34,784 nt of DNA from Ramlibacter sp. (GCA_028291885.1 JAQGNJ010000132.1:1-34784), one strand, 5' to 3'. Numbered from the stretch's first letter, positions 1-9,215 are shown. Notes: a model not told the origin generated them from the sequence alone. Numbers and translations are program-made.

Positions 1-28
1 CGAACTGGACGCGGAGTTCTGAAGGCCG

Positions 29-273
29 TCACTTCCAGGGCGTCGGCTGCGGAATGGCGCAGACCGGCTCGACGTCGATCGACTTGAAATCGGCCGGCGA
101 GACGCTCTCCAGGTATTCCATGTCGGGCGAGTAGTCGAACAGGAAATGCCTGATCCCGGCGCGCTGGTGCACGCAGTCGCCCGCCGACACCAGAAATCCC
201 GCAGGCCCCCCGGCACGAAAGCCGTGTCGCCAGGCTTGACGTGGGAGAACTTGGTCGCGGTCCGATCCAGCAT
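29..273 (-). pseudogene. Cupin-domain protein, internally deleted/frameshifted remnant
   Basis: Minus strand from ATG at 273 reads [27 protein letters not shown] in one frame; after about 190-200 a different frame continues with LVSAGDCVHQRAGIRHFLFDYSPDMEYLESVSPADFKSIDVEPVCAIPQPTPWK-stop (cupin C-terminal style). The central cupin part is missing. Confidence 0.65.
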
Positions 274-437
274 GGCTTCTCCTTGGTGCGCGCTTCGGGC
301 GCATGGCCGATCAAGCAGGAAGCGTTCCAAATGCGGGGCAAGGACGCACAGATCCTCTCCGACTTTGCGGTTTCTGCGTCGTTGCCGCGTCCTCTGCGTC
401 CGGCGTGCGTGTTTGGGCTCTCTGGGATAATCGGCAT

Positions 438-1535
438 ATGAGCGGAAACACCTTCGGCAACCTGTTCGCGGTCACGAACTTCGGCGAGTCGCACGGACCG
501 GCGATCGGCTGCGTGATCGACGGCTGCCCGCCGGGGATGGCACTGTCGCAGGCCGACATCCAGCCCGACCTCGACCGGCGCCGGCCCGGCACCAGCCGGC
601 ACGTGACGCAGCGCCAGGAAGAAGACCAGGTCGAGATCCTCTCTGGCGTCTACGAAGGCCAGACCACGGGCACGCCGATCTGCCTGCTGATCCGCAACAC
701 CGACCAGCGCAGCAAGGACTACAGCGCGATCGCGCAGACCTTCCGGCCCGGCCACGCCGACTACAGCTACCTGCAGAAATACGGCCTGCGCGACCCGCGC
801 GGCGGCGGCCGCTCCTCGGCCCGGCTGACGGCGCCCATGGTCGCGGCCGGTGCGGTGGCCAAGAAATGGCTGGCGCAAAAGTACGGCACCGTGTTTCGCG
901 GCTGCATGACGCAGATCGGCGAACTCGTCATCCCGTTCGAAAGCTGGGAGCACGTGCCGCACAACCCGTTCTTCGCGCCGGTGGCCGATGTTTCTGCGCT
1001 GGAGGCATACATGGACAGCCTGCGCAAGGCCGGCGATTCCTGCGGCGCACGCATCCGGGTCACGGCGTCCAGTGTCCCGGCGGGACTTGGCGAGCCGCTG
1101 TACGACAAGCTCGACGCCGACATCGCCTGGGCGATGATGGGCATCAACGCGGTCAAGGGCGTCGAGATCGGCGCCGGCTTCGCCAGCGTGGCGCAGCGCG
1201 GCACGACCCACGGCGACTCGATGACACCGCAGGGCTTCAGGACCAACAACGCCGGCGGCGTGCTCGGCGGCATCAGCACCGGGCAGGATCTCGAGGTGGC
1301 GATTGCCGTCAAGCCGACCAGCTCGATCATCAGCCCGCGCGAAACCATCAATCTGCGGGGAGAGGCGACCGAGGTGGTCACCAAGGGCCGCCACGATCCC
1401 TGCGTCGGCATCCGCGCCACGCCCATCGCCGAGGCGATGCTGGCGCTGGTCGTGATGGAGCATGCGCTGCGCCAGCGCGCGCAGAACGCCGACGTCGATC
1501 CGCCGCTGCAGCCGATCAAGGCATCCTTCCTGTAG
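438..1535 (+). CDS. aroC: Chorismate synthase
   Basis: [96 protein letters not shown]: classic AroC motifs. Confidence 0.98.
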   Translation: MSGNTFGNLFAVTNFGESHGPAIGCVIDGCPPGMALSQADIQPDLDRRRPGTSRHVTQRQEEDQVEILSGVYEGQTTGTPICLLIRNTDQRSKDYSAIAQTFRPGHADYSYLQKYGLRDPRGGGRSSARLTAPMVAAGAVAKKWLAQKYGTVFRGCMTQIGELVIPFESWEHVPHNPFFAPVADVSALEAYMDSLRKAGDSCGARIRVTASSVPAGLGEPLYDKLDADIAWAMMGINAVKGVEIGAGFASVAQRGTTHGDSMTPQGFRTNNAGGVLGGISTGQDLEVAIAVKPTSSIISPRETINLRGEATEVVTKGRHDPCVGIRATPIAEAMLALVVMEHALRQRAQNADVDPPLQPIKASFL

Positions 1536-1544
1536 CCGCCGCGC

Positions 1545-2708
1545 ATGCGCGAGCGCAACCCGCTGGTGCCGTTCGCGGCGCTGTCCGCGAGCTATTTCGC
1601 GCACATCGGTTTCTTCAATCCCTATCTCCCGCTGTGGCTCAAGGAGCTGGGCCTGCCCATCGTCGTCATCAGCCTGCTGGCGTCGGTGCAATCGTTCACC
1701 CGCGTGTTCGCGCCCTATGCCTGGGGCGCGCTGTCGGACCACACGGGCGAGCGCGTGCGGCTGCTGCGGCTCAGCGCCGCGATCGCGCTGCTCGCTTCCG
1801 CCGGCTTGTGGATCGACGGCGGCCCGTGGTGGGTGGGACTGGTCCTGCTGCTGCTGTTCACCCACACCAGTTCGATGATGTCGCTGACCGAGGCGGCGAT
1901 GGCGCACCTGGTGGCCGGCGACTGGGGCCGTTACGGCCGGGTCCGGCTCTGGGGCTCGGCCGGTTTCCTCGTCACGGTGTTGCTGGCCGGCGCCTGGTTC
2001 GAACGCTTCGGCATGCGCAGCTTTCCGGCCTGGGCCGCAGTCACGCTGGGCCTGGTGCTGGCGTGCACCTTGTGGCTGCCGGACACGCGCGAAAAACCGC
2101 AGGCGCATGCGGCGCATGGGAAGGAACCGGTCGGTCCCGTGTTGCGCCAGCCGGCCGTGCGCTGGTTCTTCGCGTCCCTGCTGCTGCACGTGATGTCGCA
2201 TTTCGCCGTGTACGGTTTTCTCTCGCTCTACCTGGACTCGCTCGGCTACAGCAAGGCGACGATCGGCATCCTGTGGGCGGTGTCGGTCGTGCTGGAGATC
2301 GCCTGGTTCTTCGGCCAGGGCCGCTTCATCTCGCACCTGTCGATGCCGCGCTGGCTGGTGGTCTGCGGCGTGGCGATGGCCGTGCGGATGGCCCTCACCG
2401 CCGGCTTCGGCGCTTCGCTGGCGGCGCTGTTCCTCGCGCAGGTGCTGCATGCGCTGACCTTCGCGACCCATCACACCGCGTGCATCGCGATGGTCACCCA
2501 GCACTTTCCCGGCCGGCTGCGCGGGCGCGGCCAGGCGCTGTTCACCGTCGTCGGCTACGGCGTGGGCGGAGTGGTCGGCGTGCTGGCCGGCGGCGCCCTC
2601 GCATCGCGCTTCGGCTTCAGCGTGATGTTCGGCGTCGCCTCGCTGCTTGCGGCGGCCGCGACCTTGTGCGCGTGGCGTGTCGCGAGGCTGGAGCCAGGCG
2701 CCGGTTGA
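1545..2708 (+). CDS. MFS transporter (MFS_1-like / HcaT-like)
   Basis: About 12 hydrophobic segments; N-terminus SASYFAHIGFFNPYLPLWLKELGLP and WGALSDHTGERVRLLR loop typical of MFS. Confidence 0.85.
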   Translation: MRERNPLVPFAALSASYFAHIGFFNPYLPLWLKELGLPIVVISLLASVQSFTRVFAPYAWGALSDHTGERVRLLRLSAAIALLASAGLWIDGGPWWVGLVLLLLFTHTSSMMSLTEAAMAHLVAGDWGRYGRVRLWGSAGFLVTVLLAGAWFERFGMRSFPAWAAVTLGLVLACTLWLPDTREKPQAHAAHGKEPVGPVLRQPAVRWFFASLLLHVMSHFAVYGFLSLYLDSLGYSKATIGILWAVSVVLEIAWFFGQGRFISHLSMPRWLVVCGVAMAVRMALTAGFGASLAALFLAQVLHALTFATHHTACIAMVTQHFPGRLRGRGQALFTVVGYGVGGVVGVLAGGALASRFGFSVMFGVASLLAAAATLCAWRVARLEPGAG

Positions 2709-2860
2709 TCCTGCAGCGCGATGCGCGTTGCGAACGAGCTCGGCACCGTCGCCGGCCCCCGGGAGCTGCGATTCCCGCTACGCTGGCGACCGGGTCCGGC
2801 GTGCAAGGTTGACGCGCCGGATGCAGCACTGTGTTCAACCTCAACGACAAGGAGAATGCA

Positions 2861-3256
2861 ATGGCAAGCTATGGCAAGAAAGCGTCGGAAAAGGTCGAAG
2901 AGGTCATGCATGAAAAGAAGGCCGGAACGCTCAAGAGCGGATCCGGCAAGAAGGTGACCAGCCGCAAGCAGGCGATCGCGATCGCGCTGTCGGAAGCGCG
3001 CAAGGAGGGCGACAAGGTGCCGCCGCCGACGAAGACGCCGGCCAGGAAGACGGCGGCGAAGAAGACCACGGCGCGCAAGGCGCCGGCCAAGAAGGCCGCG
3101 GCGAAGAAGACGGCCGCAAAGAAAACGACGGCCCGCAAGACCGCGGCGAAAAAGACGCCGGCGAAGAAAACGGCGGCGAAGAAGACCTCCGCCAAAAAGA
3201 GCACCGGCCGCAAGACCTCGGGCAGCCGCAGCGCCAGCGCGAAGAAATCCGGCTGA
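2861..3256 (+). CDS. DUF6496-type protein with histone H1/AlgP-like Lys-Ala-rich C-terminal tail
   Basis: MASYGKKASEKVEEVMHEKKAGTLKSGSGKKVTSRKQAIAIALSEARKEG followed by TPARKTAAKKTTARKAPAKKAAAKKTAAKK repeats; ATG at 2861 preceded by aaggaga. The ORF track's upstream start at 2831 is less likely. Confidence 0.85.
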   Translation: MASYGKKASEKVEEVMHEKKAGTLKSGSGKKVTSRKQAIAIALSEARKEGDKVPPPTKTPARKTAAKKTTARKAPAKKAAAKKTAAKKTTARKTAAKKTPAKKTAAKKTSAKKSTGRKTSGSRSASAKKSG

Positions 3257-3375
3257 AAAAGACGGCGCCCCCGGGCGCCTGTAGGCATGCTCCGACGCGC
3301 CGCTTCCGCAATGTTTGACAGGCAGGTGCCCGCGCCTGGCCGATAGTGGGGGCTCGCAACAAGCAAGGATCCCTC

Positions 3376-4389
3376 ATGGCCAAACCGACCGCAAAGGACT
3401 CGGGGCGCGGCAGCGATGTCGATGCAGTCGCACAGAAGCAGCGCGAACTGCAGCTCGAGCAGGACCGCAAGGACAAGGCGGCGCAATCCGAAAAAGGCAG
3501 CGACAAGCCGCCCAAGCCGGTCCAGGCCGGCACGCGCGAGCATCCCGCCAATCCGCTGCCCGGCCAGCACCTGGCCAAGCCGGGGCTGGAGGCGCAGATG
3601 CAGCTGGAACCGCAGTTCCTCGCGCCCGACTACCGCGGCAGCGGCAAACTCAAGGGCATGACGGCGCTGGTCACAGGCGGCGACTCGGGCATCGGCCGCG
3701 CTGTCGCCGTGCTGTTCGCGCGCGAGGGCGCGGACGTGGCCATCGTCTATCTCAACGAGCATGAGGATGCCGAGGAGACACGCCGCTACGTCGAGAAGGA
3801 AGGCCAGCGCTGCCTGCTGCTTCCAGGCGACGTGAAGGACACGAAGTTCTGCCAGCAGGCCGTGGAAAAGACCATCGCCGAATTCCGCCGTCTCGACGTG
3901 CTGGTCAACAACGCCGACTTCCAGCTGCACGCCGCGTCGCTGGAGGACATCACCGACGAGCGGCTCGAAGAGACCTTCCACACCAACATCTTCGGCTACA
4001 TGAAGATGGCCCGGGCGGCGCTGCCGCACCTGAAAAAGGGCGCATCCATCATCAACACGGGCTCGGTCACCGGCCTGCAGGGCAGCGCGAAGTTGCTGGA
4101 CTATTCGGCGACCAAGGGCGCGATCCATGCCTTCACGATGTCGCTCGCGAGCAACCTCGTCGAGAAGGGCATCCGGGTGAATGCCATCGCGCCCGGGCCG
4201 GTGTGGACGCCGCTGAACCCGGCCGATTCGCCGCCCGACACGATCGTCGACTTCGGCAAGAACACCGACATGAAGCGGCCGGCCCAGCCGGAGGAGCTGT
4301 CGCCCGCCTATGTGTTCCTGGCGTCGCCGGCTTGCTCCAGCTACATCACGGGCATCGTCCTGCCGATCACCGGCAGCGTCGGAAGCTGA
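3376..4389 (+). CDS. SDR family oxidoreductase (YghA-like)
   Basis: TALVTGGDSGIGRAVAVLFAREGADVAIVYLNEHEDAEETRRYVE, YSATKGAIHAFTMSLASNL, RVNAIAPGPVWTPLNP; Rossmann TGxxxGIG and YxxxK. Confidence 0.93.
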   Translation: MAKPTAKDSGRGSDVDAVAQKQRELQLEQDRKDKAAQSEKGSDKPPKPVQAGTREHPANPLPGQHLAKPGLEAQMQLEPQFLAPDYRGSGKLKGMTALVTGGDSGIGRAVAVLFAREGADVAIVYLNEHEDAEETRRYVEKEGQRCLLLPGDVKDTKFCQQAVEKTIAEFRRLDVLVNNADFQLHAASLEDITDERLEETFHTNIFGYMKMARAALPHLKKGASIINTGSVTGLQGSAKLLDYSATKGAIHAFTMSLASNLVEKGIRVNAIAPGPVWTPLNPADSPPDTIVDFGKNTDMKRPAQPEELSPAYVFLASPACSSYITGIVLPITGSVGS

Positions 4390-4419
4390 GCATTTCTGCT
4401 TGCATGCGGCCCCGGGCCC

Positions 4420-4475
4420 TTGTGCGACCGGGTTTGCGGCATATGATCAGCGGATGCGACTGTGCGTCGCATCCG
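4420..4475 (+). promoter_or_regulatory. Candidate sigma70-like promoter followed by a 25-bp perfect palindrome (possible operator or 5'-UTR hairpin)
   Basis: TTGTGC (4420-4425), 16-nt spacer, TATGAT (4442-4447), then cggatgcgac-tgtgc-gtcgcatccg (4451-4475; 10-bp perfect arms) upstream of the RHH gene. Confidence 0.5.
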
Positions 4476-4531
4476 GTGTGGGTGCCCGACGCTGAATGCG
4501 TGGCCCAGCCCCGATCGGAAGGACCGCTCCC

Positions 4532-4720
4532 ATGGAACCCAAGACAGCAAGGATCACCGTCCTCATCGATCCCGAAAAGAAGCTCGCGCTGGAAAAGCTC
4601 TGCGCGGAACAGGACGTCACGCCGTCCCAGGTGGTGCGCCGCCTGATCCGCGACTACCTGGCGAGCAACGGCGTGACCGCGGCCCCCGTCCGCGGCAAGC
4701 AGCCGCGGCACTCCGCCTGA
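4532..4720 (+). CDS. Ribbon-helix-helix (CopG-like) protein
   Basis: 62 aa: MEPKTARITVLIDPEKKLALEKLCAEQDVTPSQVVRRLIRDYLASNG; strand-helix-helix pattern typical of RHH/Arc-MetJ fold. Confidence 0.8.
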   Translation: MEPKTARITVLIDPEKKLALEKLCAEQDVTPSQVVRRLIRDYLASNGVTAAPVRGKQPRHSA

Positions 4721-4725
4721 ACGCG

Positions 4726-4950
4726 ATGGATCCGCTTTCCACGCCAGCTCCGGTTCCCGGTTCGCGACTGGTCGGAGCCGCAGGCCAGGAGTGGGTGGTC
4801 CTGCGCATCACCCACGCCGACGACGAGCCGGAGATCTGGCTGGCGCACCTGATCAAGGTTGCCGACGCCGAGGCGGGCCGCCGCCACCTGTCGCTGGTGC
4901 TGACGGGAGAAGAGTTCGTCGAGTTCTGCCGCAGCGAGGGCATCGCCTGA
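4726..4950 (+). CDS. Small conserved-looking hypothetical protein
   Basis: 74 aa ORF MDPLSTPAPVPGSRLVGAAGQEWVVLRITHADDEPEIWLAHLIKVADAEAGRRHLSLVLTGEEFVEFCRSEGIA, 5 nt after the RHH stop; soluble, acidic. Confidence 0.6.
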   Translation: MDPLSTPAPVPGSRLVGAAGQEWVVLRITHADDEPEIWLAHLIKVADAEAGRRHLSLVLTGEEFVEFCRSEGIA

Positions 4951-5004
4951 TTGGGACCGCGGCAGGGCTTTGCTAAGCTCAGGGCCGACTTTCCCCTTCC
5001 CGCC

Positions 5005-5448
5005 ATGAAAACTGCACTGGTCCTGAACGGCCCCAACCTGAACCTGCTCGGCACCCGCGAGCCCCAGGTCTATGGATCGCAGACGCTCGCCGACGTCGAG
5101 AAACTCTGCACCGAAGCCTGCGCGGCGCACGGCCTGCGCCTGGATTTCCGCCAGAGCAACCACGAGGGCGTGCTGGTCGACTGGATCCAGGAGGCGGGCC
5201 GGGGCCAGAAGGACGGCAGCGTCGCCGGCGTGATCCTGAATGCGGGCGCCTACACCCACACCAGCATCGCCCTGCACGACGCGATCAAGGGCGCGGGCGT
5301 GACGCTGATCGAGCTGCACATCAGCAACGTCCATGCGCGCGAAGCCTTCCGCCACCATTCCTACATCTCGCCCGCCGCCCGCGCCGTGATGGCCGGCTTC
5401 GGCGTCCAGGGCTACCCCCTCGCCATCGCCGCTCTGGCCGGCTTCTAG
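5005..5448 (+). CDS. aroQ: Type II 3-dehydroquinate dehydratase
   Basis: MKTALVLNGPNLNLLGTREPQVYGSQTL, RQSNHEGVLVDWIQ, GVILNAGAYTHTSIALHDAI, ELHISNVHAREAFRHHSYIS. Confidence 0.97.
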   Translation: MKTALVLNGPNLNLLGTREPQVYGSQTLADVEKLCTEACAAHGLRLDFRQSNHEGVLVDWIQEAGRGQKDGSVAGVILNAGAYTHTSIALHDAIKGAGVTLIELHISNVHAREAFRHHSYISPAARAVMAGFGVQGYPLAIAALAGF

Positions 5449-5501
5449 TCCGCGCGCAAGAGCGGGAGCGGACCGCCGGAGCGCGGCGCTAAACTCGCAA
5501 A

Positions 5502-6170
5502 ATGAACCAGCCAGTCCATTTGCCGGCTTCACGCAAGCGCGCAAAGGCGCAACCGCGCACCAACGACCCGGAGCGCACGCGGGCCGACATCATCGAGGTG
5601 GCGACGCACGAGTTCTCGGAGAAGGGCCTGGCCGGCGCGCGCATCGACGTGATCGCCGAGGCGATGCGCACCAGCAAGCGGATGATCTACTACTACTTCG
5701 GCAGCAAGGAGGCGCTCTATGTCGCCGTGCTGGAGGAGGCGTATCGCCGCATCCGCTCGATCGAGGCGCAACTGCACCTGGAAGACCTGGCGCCCGAAGA
5801 CGCGCTGCGCAAGCTGGTCGGATTCACGGTCGACTACCAGTTGGCCAATCCGGACTTCATCCGCCTCGTGATGAACGAGAACATCCACCGCGGCGAGTTC
5901 CTCGGGCAGAGCGGGATGATCCAGACGCTCAATGTCCCGGCGATCAACGCGGTCCGCCAGGTCTATGAGCGCGGCCTGAAGGCCGGCGTGTTCCGCTCCG
6001 GCATCGATCCCGTCGACCTGCACATGTCGATCAGCGCGCTCAGCTTCTTCAACGTCTCCAACCGCCACACCTTCTCGCTGATCTTCAAGCGGGACCTCGA
6101 GTCGCCGGCCGCCATCGTCGCGCGGCGCGACAGCATCATCGAAATGGTGGTGCGGTTCGTGCGCAAGTAA
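5502..6170 (+). CDS. TetR/AcrR family transcriptional regulator
   Basis: ERTRADIIEVATHEFSEKGLAGARIDVIAEAMRTSKRMIYYYFGSKEALYVAVLEEAY: canonical TetR HTH. Confidence 0.95.
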   Translation: MNQPVHLPASRKRAKAQPRTNDPERTRADIIEVATHEFSEKGLAGARIDVIAEAMRTSKRMIYYYFGSKEALYVAVLEEAYRRIRSIEAQLHLEDLAPEDALRKLVGFTVDYQLANPDFIRLVMNENIHRGEFLGQSGMIQTLNVPAINAVRQVYERGLKAGVFRSGIDPVDLHMSISALSFFNVSNRHTFSLIFKRDLESPAAIVARRDSIIEMVVRFVRK

Positions 6171-6214
6171 GCCGAGCCCGTCAGCTGTCGAAAGCGGCCT
6201 AGGGTTTTTCCGGA

Positions 6215-6238
6215 TACGAGAAAACTAACCAGTTCGTA
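6215..6238. promoter_or_regulatory. Candidate TetR-family operator upstream of the TRAP operon
   Basis: tacga-gaaaactaaccagt-tcgta inverted repeat, containing aact-aacc-agtt (6223-6234), in the tetR-dctQ intergenic region. Confidence 0.4.
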
Positions 6239-6319
6239 CATACTGCGCTCCGACGGTTCCCAAGCGGGCGCCGTCGCACGATCCCGTCGCCCACGCCGGG
6301 ACGAATCCGGAGACAGGCG

Positions 6320-6904
6320 ATGCTTCGAAGAATCCTCGATCGGTACTGCCAGGCCTTGTCCGTCGTGATGGCGGCCTGCCTCGCAGTGATGGTGGTGCTG
6401 GTGTTCGGCAACGTCGTCCTGCGCTATGCCTTCAATTCGGGCATCGCCGTGTCCGAAGAGGTGTCGCGCTGGCTGTTCATCTGGGTGACCTTCCTTGGCG
6501 CGATCGTGGCCCTGCGGGAACACGGCCATCTCGGAACCGACATGCTGGTGTCGCGCCTGCCGGTTGCGGGCAAGAAGATCTGCCTGGTCGCCGGCCAGCT
6601 GCTGATGCTGTACCTGACCTGGCTGCTGTTCCAGGGCAGCCTGGCGCAGGCCCGCATCAACTGGGACGTGGCGGCGCCGGTGACCGGTGCGTCGATGGCC
6701 GTCGTCTACGGCGCGGGCATCGCGTTCGCCGTGTCCGCGGCCGTCCTGCTGCTGATCGAGCTGGTGCGCACGCTCAGCGGCCGGATCGGCGACGACGAAC
6801 TGGTGATGGTCAAGGAATCGGAGGAGCAGTCCGAACTCGAAGCCCTGCAGGCCGAACTCGCCAGGCAGGACGCGCAGCCTGCCAGAGCCGGGAGCCGGGC
6901 ATGA
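6320..6904 (+). CDS. TRAP transporter small permease (DctQ-type)
   Basis: About 4 TM helices; FGNVVLRYAFNSGIAVSEEVSRWLFIWVTFLGAIVALREHGHLGTDM is a DctQ signature. Confidence 0.95.
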   Translation: MLRRILDRYCQALSVVMAACLAVMVVLVFGNVVLRYAFNSGIAVSEEVSRWLFIWVTFLGAIVALREHGHLGTDMLVSRLPVAGKKICLVAGQLLMLYLTWLLFQGSLAQARINWDVAAPVTGASMAVVYGAGIAFAVSAAVLLLIELVRTLSGRIGDDELVMVKESEEQSELEALQAELARQDAQPARAGSRA

Positions 6905-8178
6905 CCGTCTTCATCTTCATCGGTTCGCTGTTCGGCGCCATGGCGCTGGGGATCCCGATCGCGTTCGCGCTGCTGGCCAGCGGCGTGGCGCTGATGTGGC
7001 ACCTCAGCCTGTTCGACGCCCAGATCCTGGCCCAGAACCTGATCAACGGCGCCGACAGCTTCCCGCTGCTGGCCGTGCCTTTCTTCATGCTGGCCGGCGA
7101 GATCATGAACGTCGGCGGCCTGTCGCAGCGCATCGTCAATTTCGCGCTGGCGCTGGTCGGCCACGTCAAGGGCGGGCTGGGCTACGTGGCGATCCTGGCG
7201 GCCTGCCTGCTCTCCGCGCTGTCGGGATCGGCCGTCGCCGACGCCGCCGCGTTGACGGCGCTGCTGCTGCCGATGATGGTCGCCGCCGGTCACGACAAGG
7301 CCCGCTCCGGCGGCCTGATCGCGGCCTCGGGCGTCATCGGCCCGGTCATCCCGCCCAGCATCGGCTTCGTGATCTTCGGCGTCGCCGCCAACGTCTCGAT
7401 CAGCAAGCTGTTCATCGCCGGCATCTTCCCCGGCATCCTGATCGGCGTGGCGCTGGCGGTCGCCTGGTGGATCACCGGGCGCAAGGAGGTGCTCGAAGTA
7501 CCGCCGCGCAAGTCGGCGGCCGAGATCTGGCGCGCCGCCCGCGAGTCCTTCTGGGCGCTGCTGCTGCCGGTGATCATCCTGGTGGGCCTGCGCATGGGTG
7601 TGTTCACTCCCACCGAGGCGGCGGTGGTGGCGGCCGTGTACGCGCTGTTCGTCGCCACGGTGATCTATCGCGAGCTGCCGCTCAGGAGCCTGTACCCGAT
7701 CTTCGTGACCGCGGCCAAGACGACGGCCGTGATCATGTTCCTGGTTGCCGCCGCCATGGTCTCGGCCTGGCTGATCACGGTAGCCGACCTGCCCAGCAAG
7801 ATGATCGCGCTGCTCCAGCCTTTCATGGGCAACCAGACCCTGCTGCTGGTCGCGATCATGGTGCTGGTGATGATCGTCGGCACGGCGATGGACATGACGC
7901 CGACCATCCTGATCCTGACGCCGGTGCTGATGCCGGTGGTCAAGGCCGCCGGCATCGACCCCGTGTATTTCGGCGTGCTGTTCATCATCAACAACTCGAT
8001 CGGCCTGATCACGCCGCCGGTGGGCACGGTGCTCAACGTCGTGGCCGGCGTCGGCCGCATGAAGATGGACGACGTCACCCGCGGCGTCTGGCCTTTCATG
8101 ATCGCCCAGTTCATCGTGATGTTCCTGATGGTGCTGTTCCCGCAGCTCGTCATGTGGCCGCTCAAGCTTTTCTACTGA
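6901..8178 (+). CDS. TRAP transporter large permease (DctM-type)
   Basis: FALLASGVALMWHL, LLAVPFFMLAGEIMNVGGLSQRI, SALSGSAVADAAALTALLLPMM, VIGPVIPPSIGFVIFG, LITPPVGTVLNV; ATGA overlap with dctQ. Confidence 0.97.
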   Translation: MTVFIFIGSLFGAMALGIPIAFALLASGVALMWHLSLFDAQILAQNLINGADSFPLLAVPFFMLAGEIMNVGGLSQRIVNFALALVGHVKGGLGYVAILAACLLSALSGSAVADAAALTALLLPMMVAAGHDKARSGGLIAASGVIGPVIPPSIGFVIFGVAANVSISKLFIAGIFPGILIGVALAVAWWITGRKEVLEVPPRKSAAEIWRAARESFWALLLPVIILVGLRMGVFTPTEAAVVAAVYALFVATVIYRELPLRSLYPIFVTAAKTTAVIMFLVAAAMVSAWLITVADLPSKMIALLQPFMGNQTLLLVAIMVLVMIVGTAMDMTPTILILTPVLMPVVKAAGIDPVYFGVLFIINNSIGLITPPVGTVLNVVAGVGRMKMDDVTRGVWPFMIAQFIVMFLMVLFPQLVMWPLKLFY

Positions 8179-8207
8179 ACGTTCATTACCCCGAAGGAGA
8201 CAACCCG

Positions 8208-9215
8208 ATGAAACGCCTGATGATCAAGACCCTGGTGGCCACGCTGGCCGTCGCCGCGTCCGGCATGGCCTGGGCACAGGACATCAAGGAGCGCACGCTC
8301 AAGATGGGCCTGCAGAACCCCAAGGGCCATCCGGCCGTGATGGGCGCGGAGAAGTTCGCGGAACTGGTCGCGGCCAAGTCGGGCGGCAAGATCAAGGTCA
8401 ACCTGTTCCCCGGCGGTGTGCTCGGTGGCGACGCGCCGACCGTCTCGGCGCTGCAGGGCGGAACGGTGGAGATGACCGTGCTCAACTCCGGCATCCTGGC
8501 TTCGCAGGTCAAGGAATTCGCGATCTACGACTTCCCCTTCCTGTTCGCCAACGCCAGGGAAGCGGACGCGGTGGTCGACGGGCCGTTCGGCAAGGGCCTG
8601 CACGCCAAGCTGGCCGACAAGGGCATCGTCGGCCTGGCGTACTGGGAACTGGGGTTTCGCGACCTGACCAACGGCCGCCGACCGATCAACAAGGTGGAAG
8701 ACATCGCCGGCCTCAAGCTGCGAGTCATCCCCAACCCGATCAACATCGACTGGGTCAAGGCGCTCGATGCCAACCCGACGCCGCTGGCCTTTCCCGAGCT
8801 GTACGCGGCGCTGGAACAGAAGGCGGTCGACGGGCAGGAAAACCCGGTCAGCGTGATCCTGGCCAACAAGTTCGCCGAGGTGCAGAAGTACCTGACGCTG
8901 ACCCACCACCAGTACAACCCGCAGTCGGTGATCCTGAGCAAGAAGACCTGGGACACGATGAGCGCCGCCGAGAAGAAGATCATCCAGGAGGCCGCGGACG
9001 AGGCCGGCCGCTACCAGCGCCAGGTGTCGCGCGAGCAGGCCGCACTGACCATCGACCAGCTGAAGAAGGCCGGCATGCAGGTCACCCAACTGAGCGCCGG
9101 CGAACAGGCCAAGCTGCACGTGAAGATGAAGCCGGTGATCGACAAGCACGCGGCCAGCGTCGGCGACAGCACGGTCAAGGACGTGATGGCCGAACTCGCC
9201 AGGCTGCGCAAGTAA
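8208..9215 (+). CDS. TRAP transporter substrate-binding protein (DctP-type)
   Basis: Sec signal MKRLMIKTLVATLAVAASGMAWAQ; HPAVMGAEKFAELVAAKSGGKIKVNLFPGGVLGG; GLKLRVIPNP; AALEQKAVDGQENP. Confidence 0.96.
   Translation: MKRLMIKTLVATLAVAASGMAWAQDIKERTLKMGLQNPKGHPAVMGAEKFAELVAAKSGGKIKVNLFPGGVLGGDAPTVSALQGGTVEMTVLNSGILASQVKEFAIYDFPFLFANAREADAVVDGPFGKGLHAKLADKGIVGLAYWELGFRDLTNGRRPINKVEDIAGLKLRVIPNPINIDWVKALDANPTPLAFPELYAALEQKAVDGQENPVSVILANKFAEVQKYLTLTHHQYNPQSVILSKKTWDTMSAAEKKIIQEAADEAGRYQRQVSREQAALTIDQLKKAGMQVTQLSAGEQAKLHVKMKPVIDKHAASVGDSTVKDVMAELARLRK

Noticed and set aside
866-2812. 648-aa ORF overlapping aroC and the MFS gene
   Set aside because: Arg/Ala/Gly-rich low-complexity translation in an alternate frame of two clear genes; typical high-GC spurious ORF.
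3025-3240. Repetitive DNA as a possible CRISPR or satellite array
   Set aside because: Repeats are short, imperfect and in-frame, encoding Lys/Ala/Thr; no unique spacers.
3264-3279. ggcgcc-cccg-ggcgcc hairpin after the H1-like gene
   Set aside because: No T-run on the + strand; a T-run exists on the - strand, but no minus-strand gene there is credible, so terminator function is uncertain.
4532-4950. Toxin-antitoxin module
   Set aside because: RHH antitoxin-like protein present, but the partner lacks RelE/ParE/MazF/VapC-like features; kept only as an uncharacterised pair.
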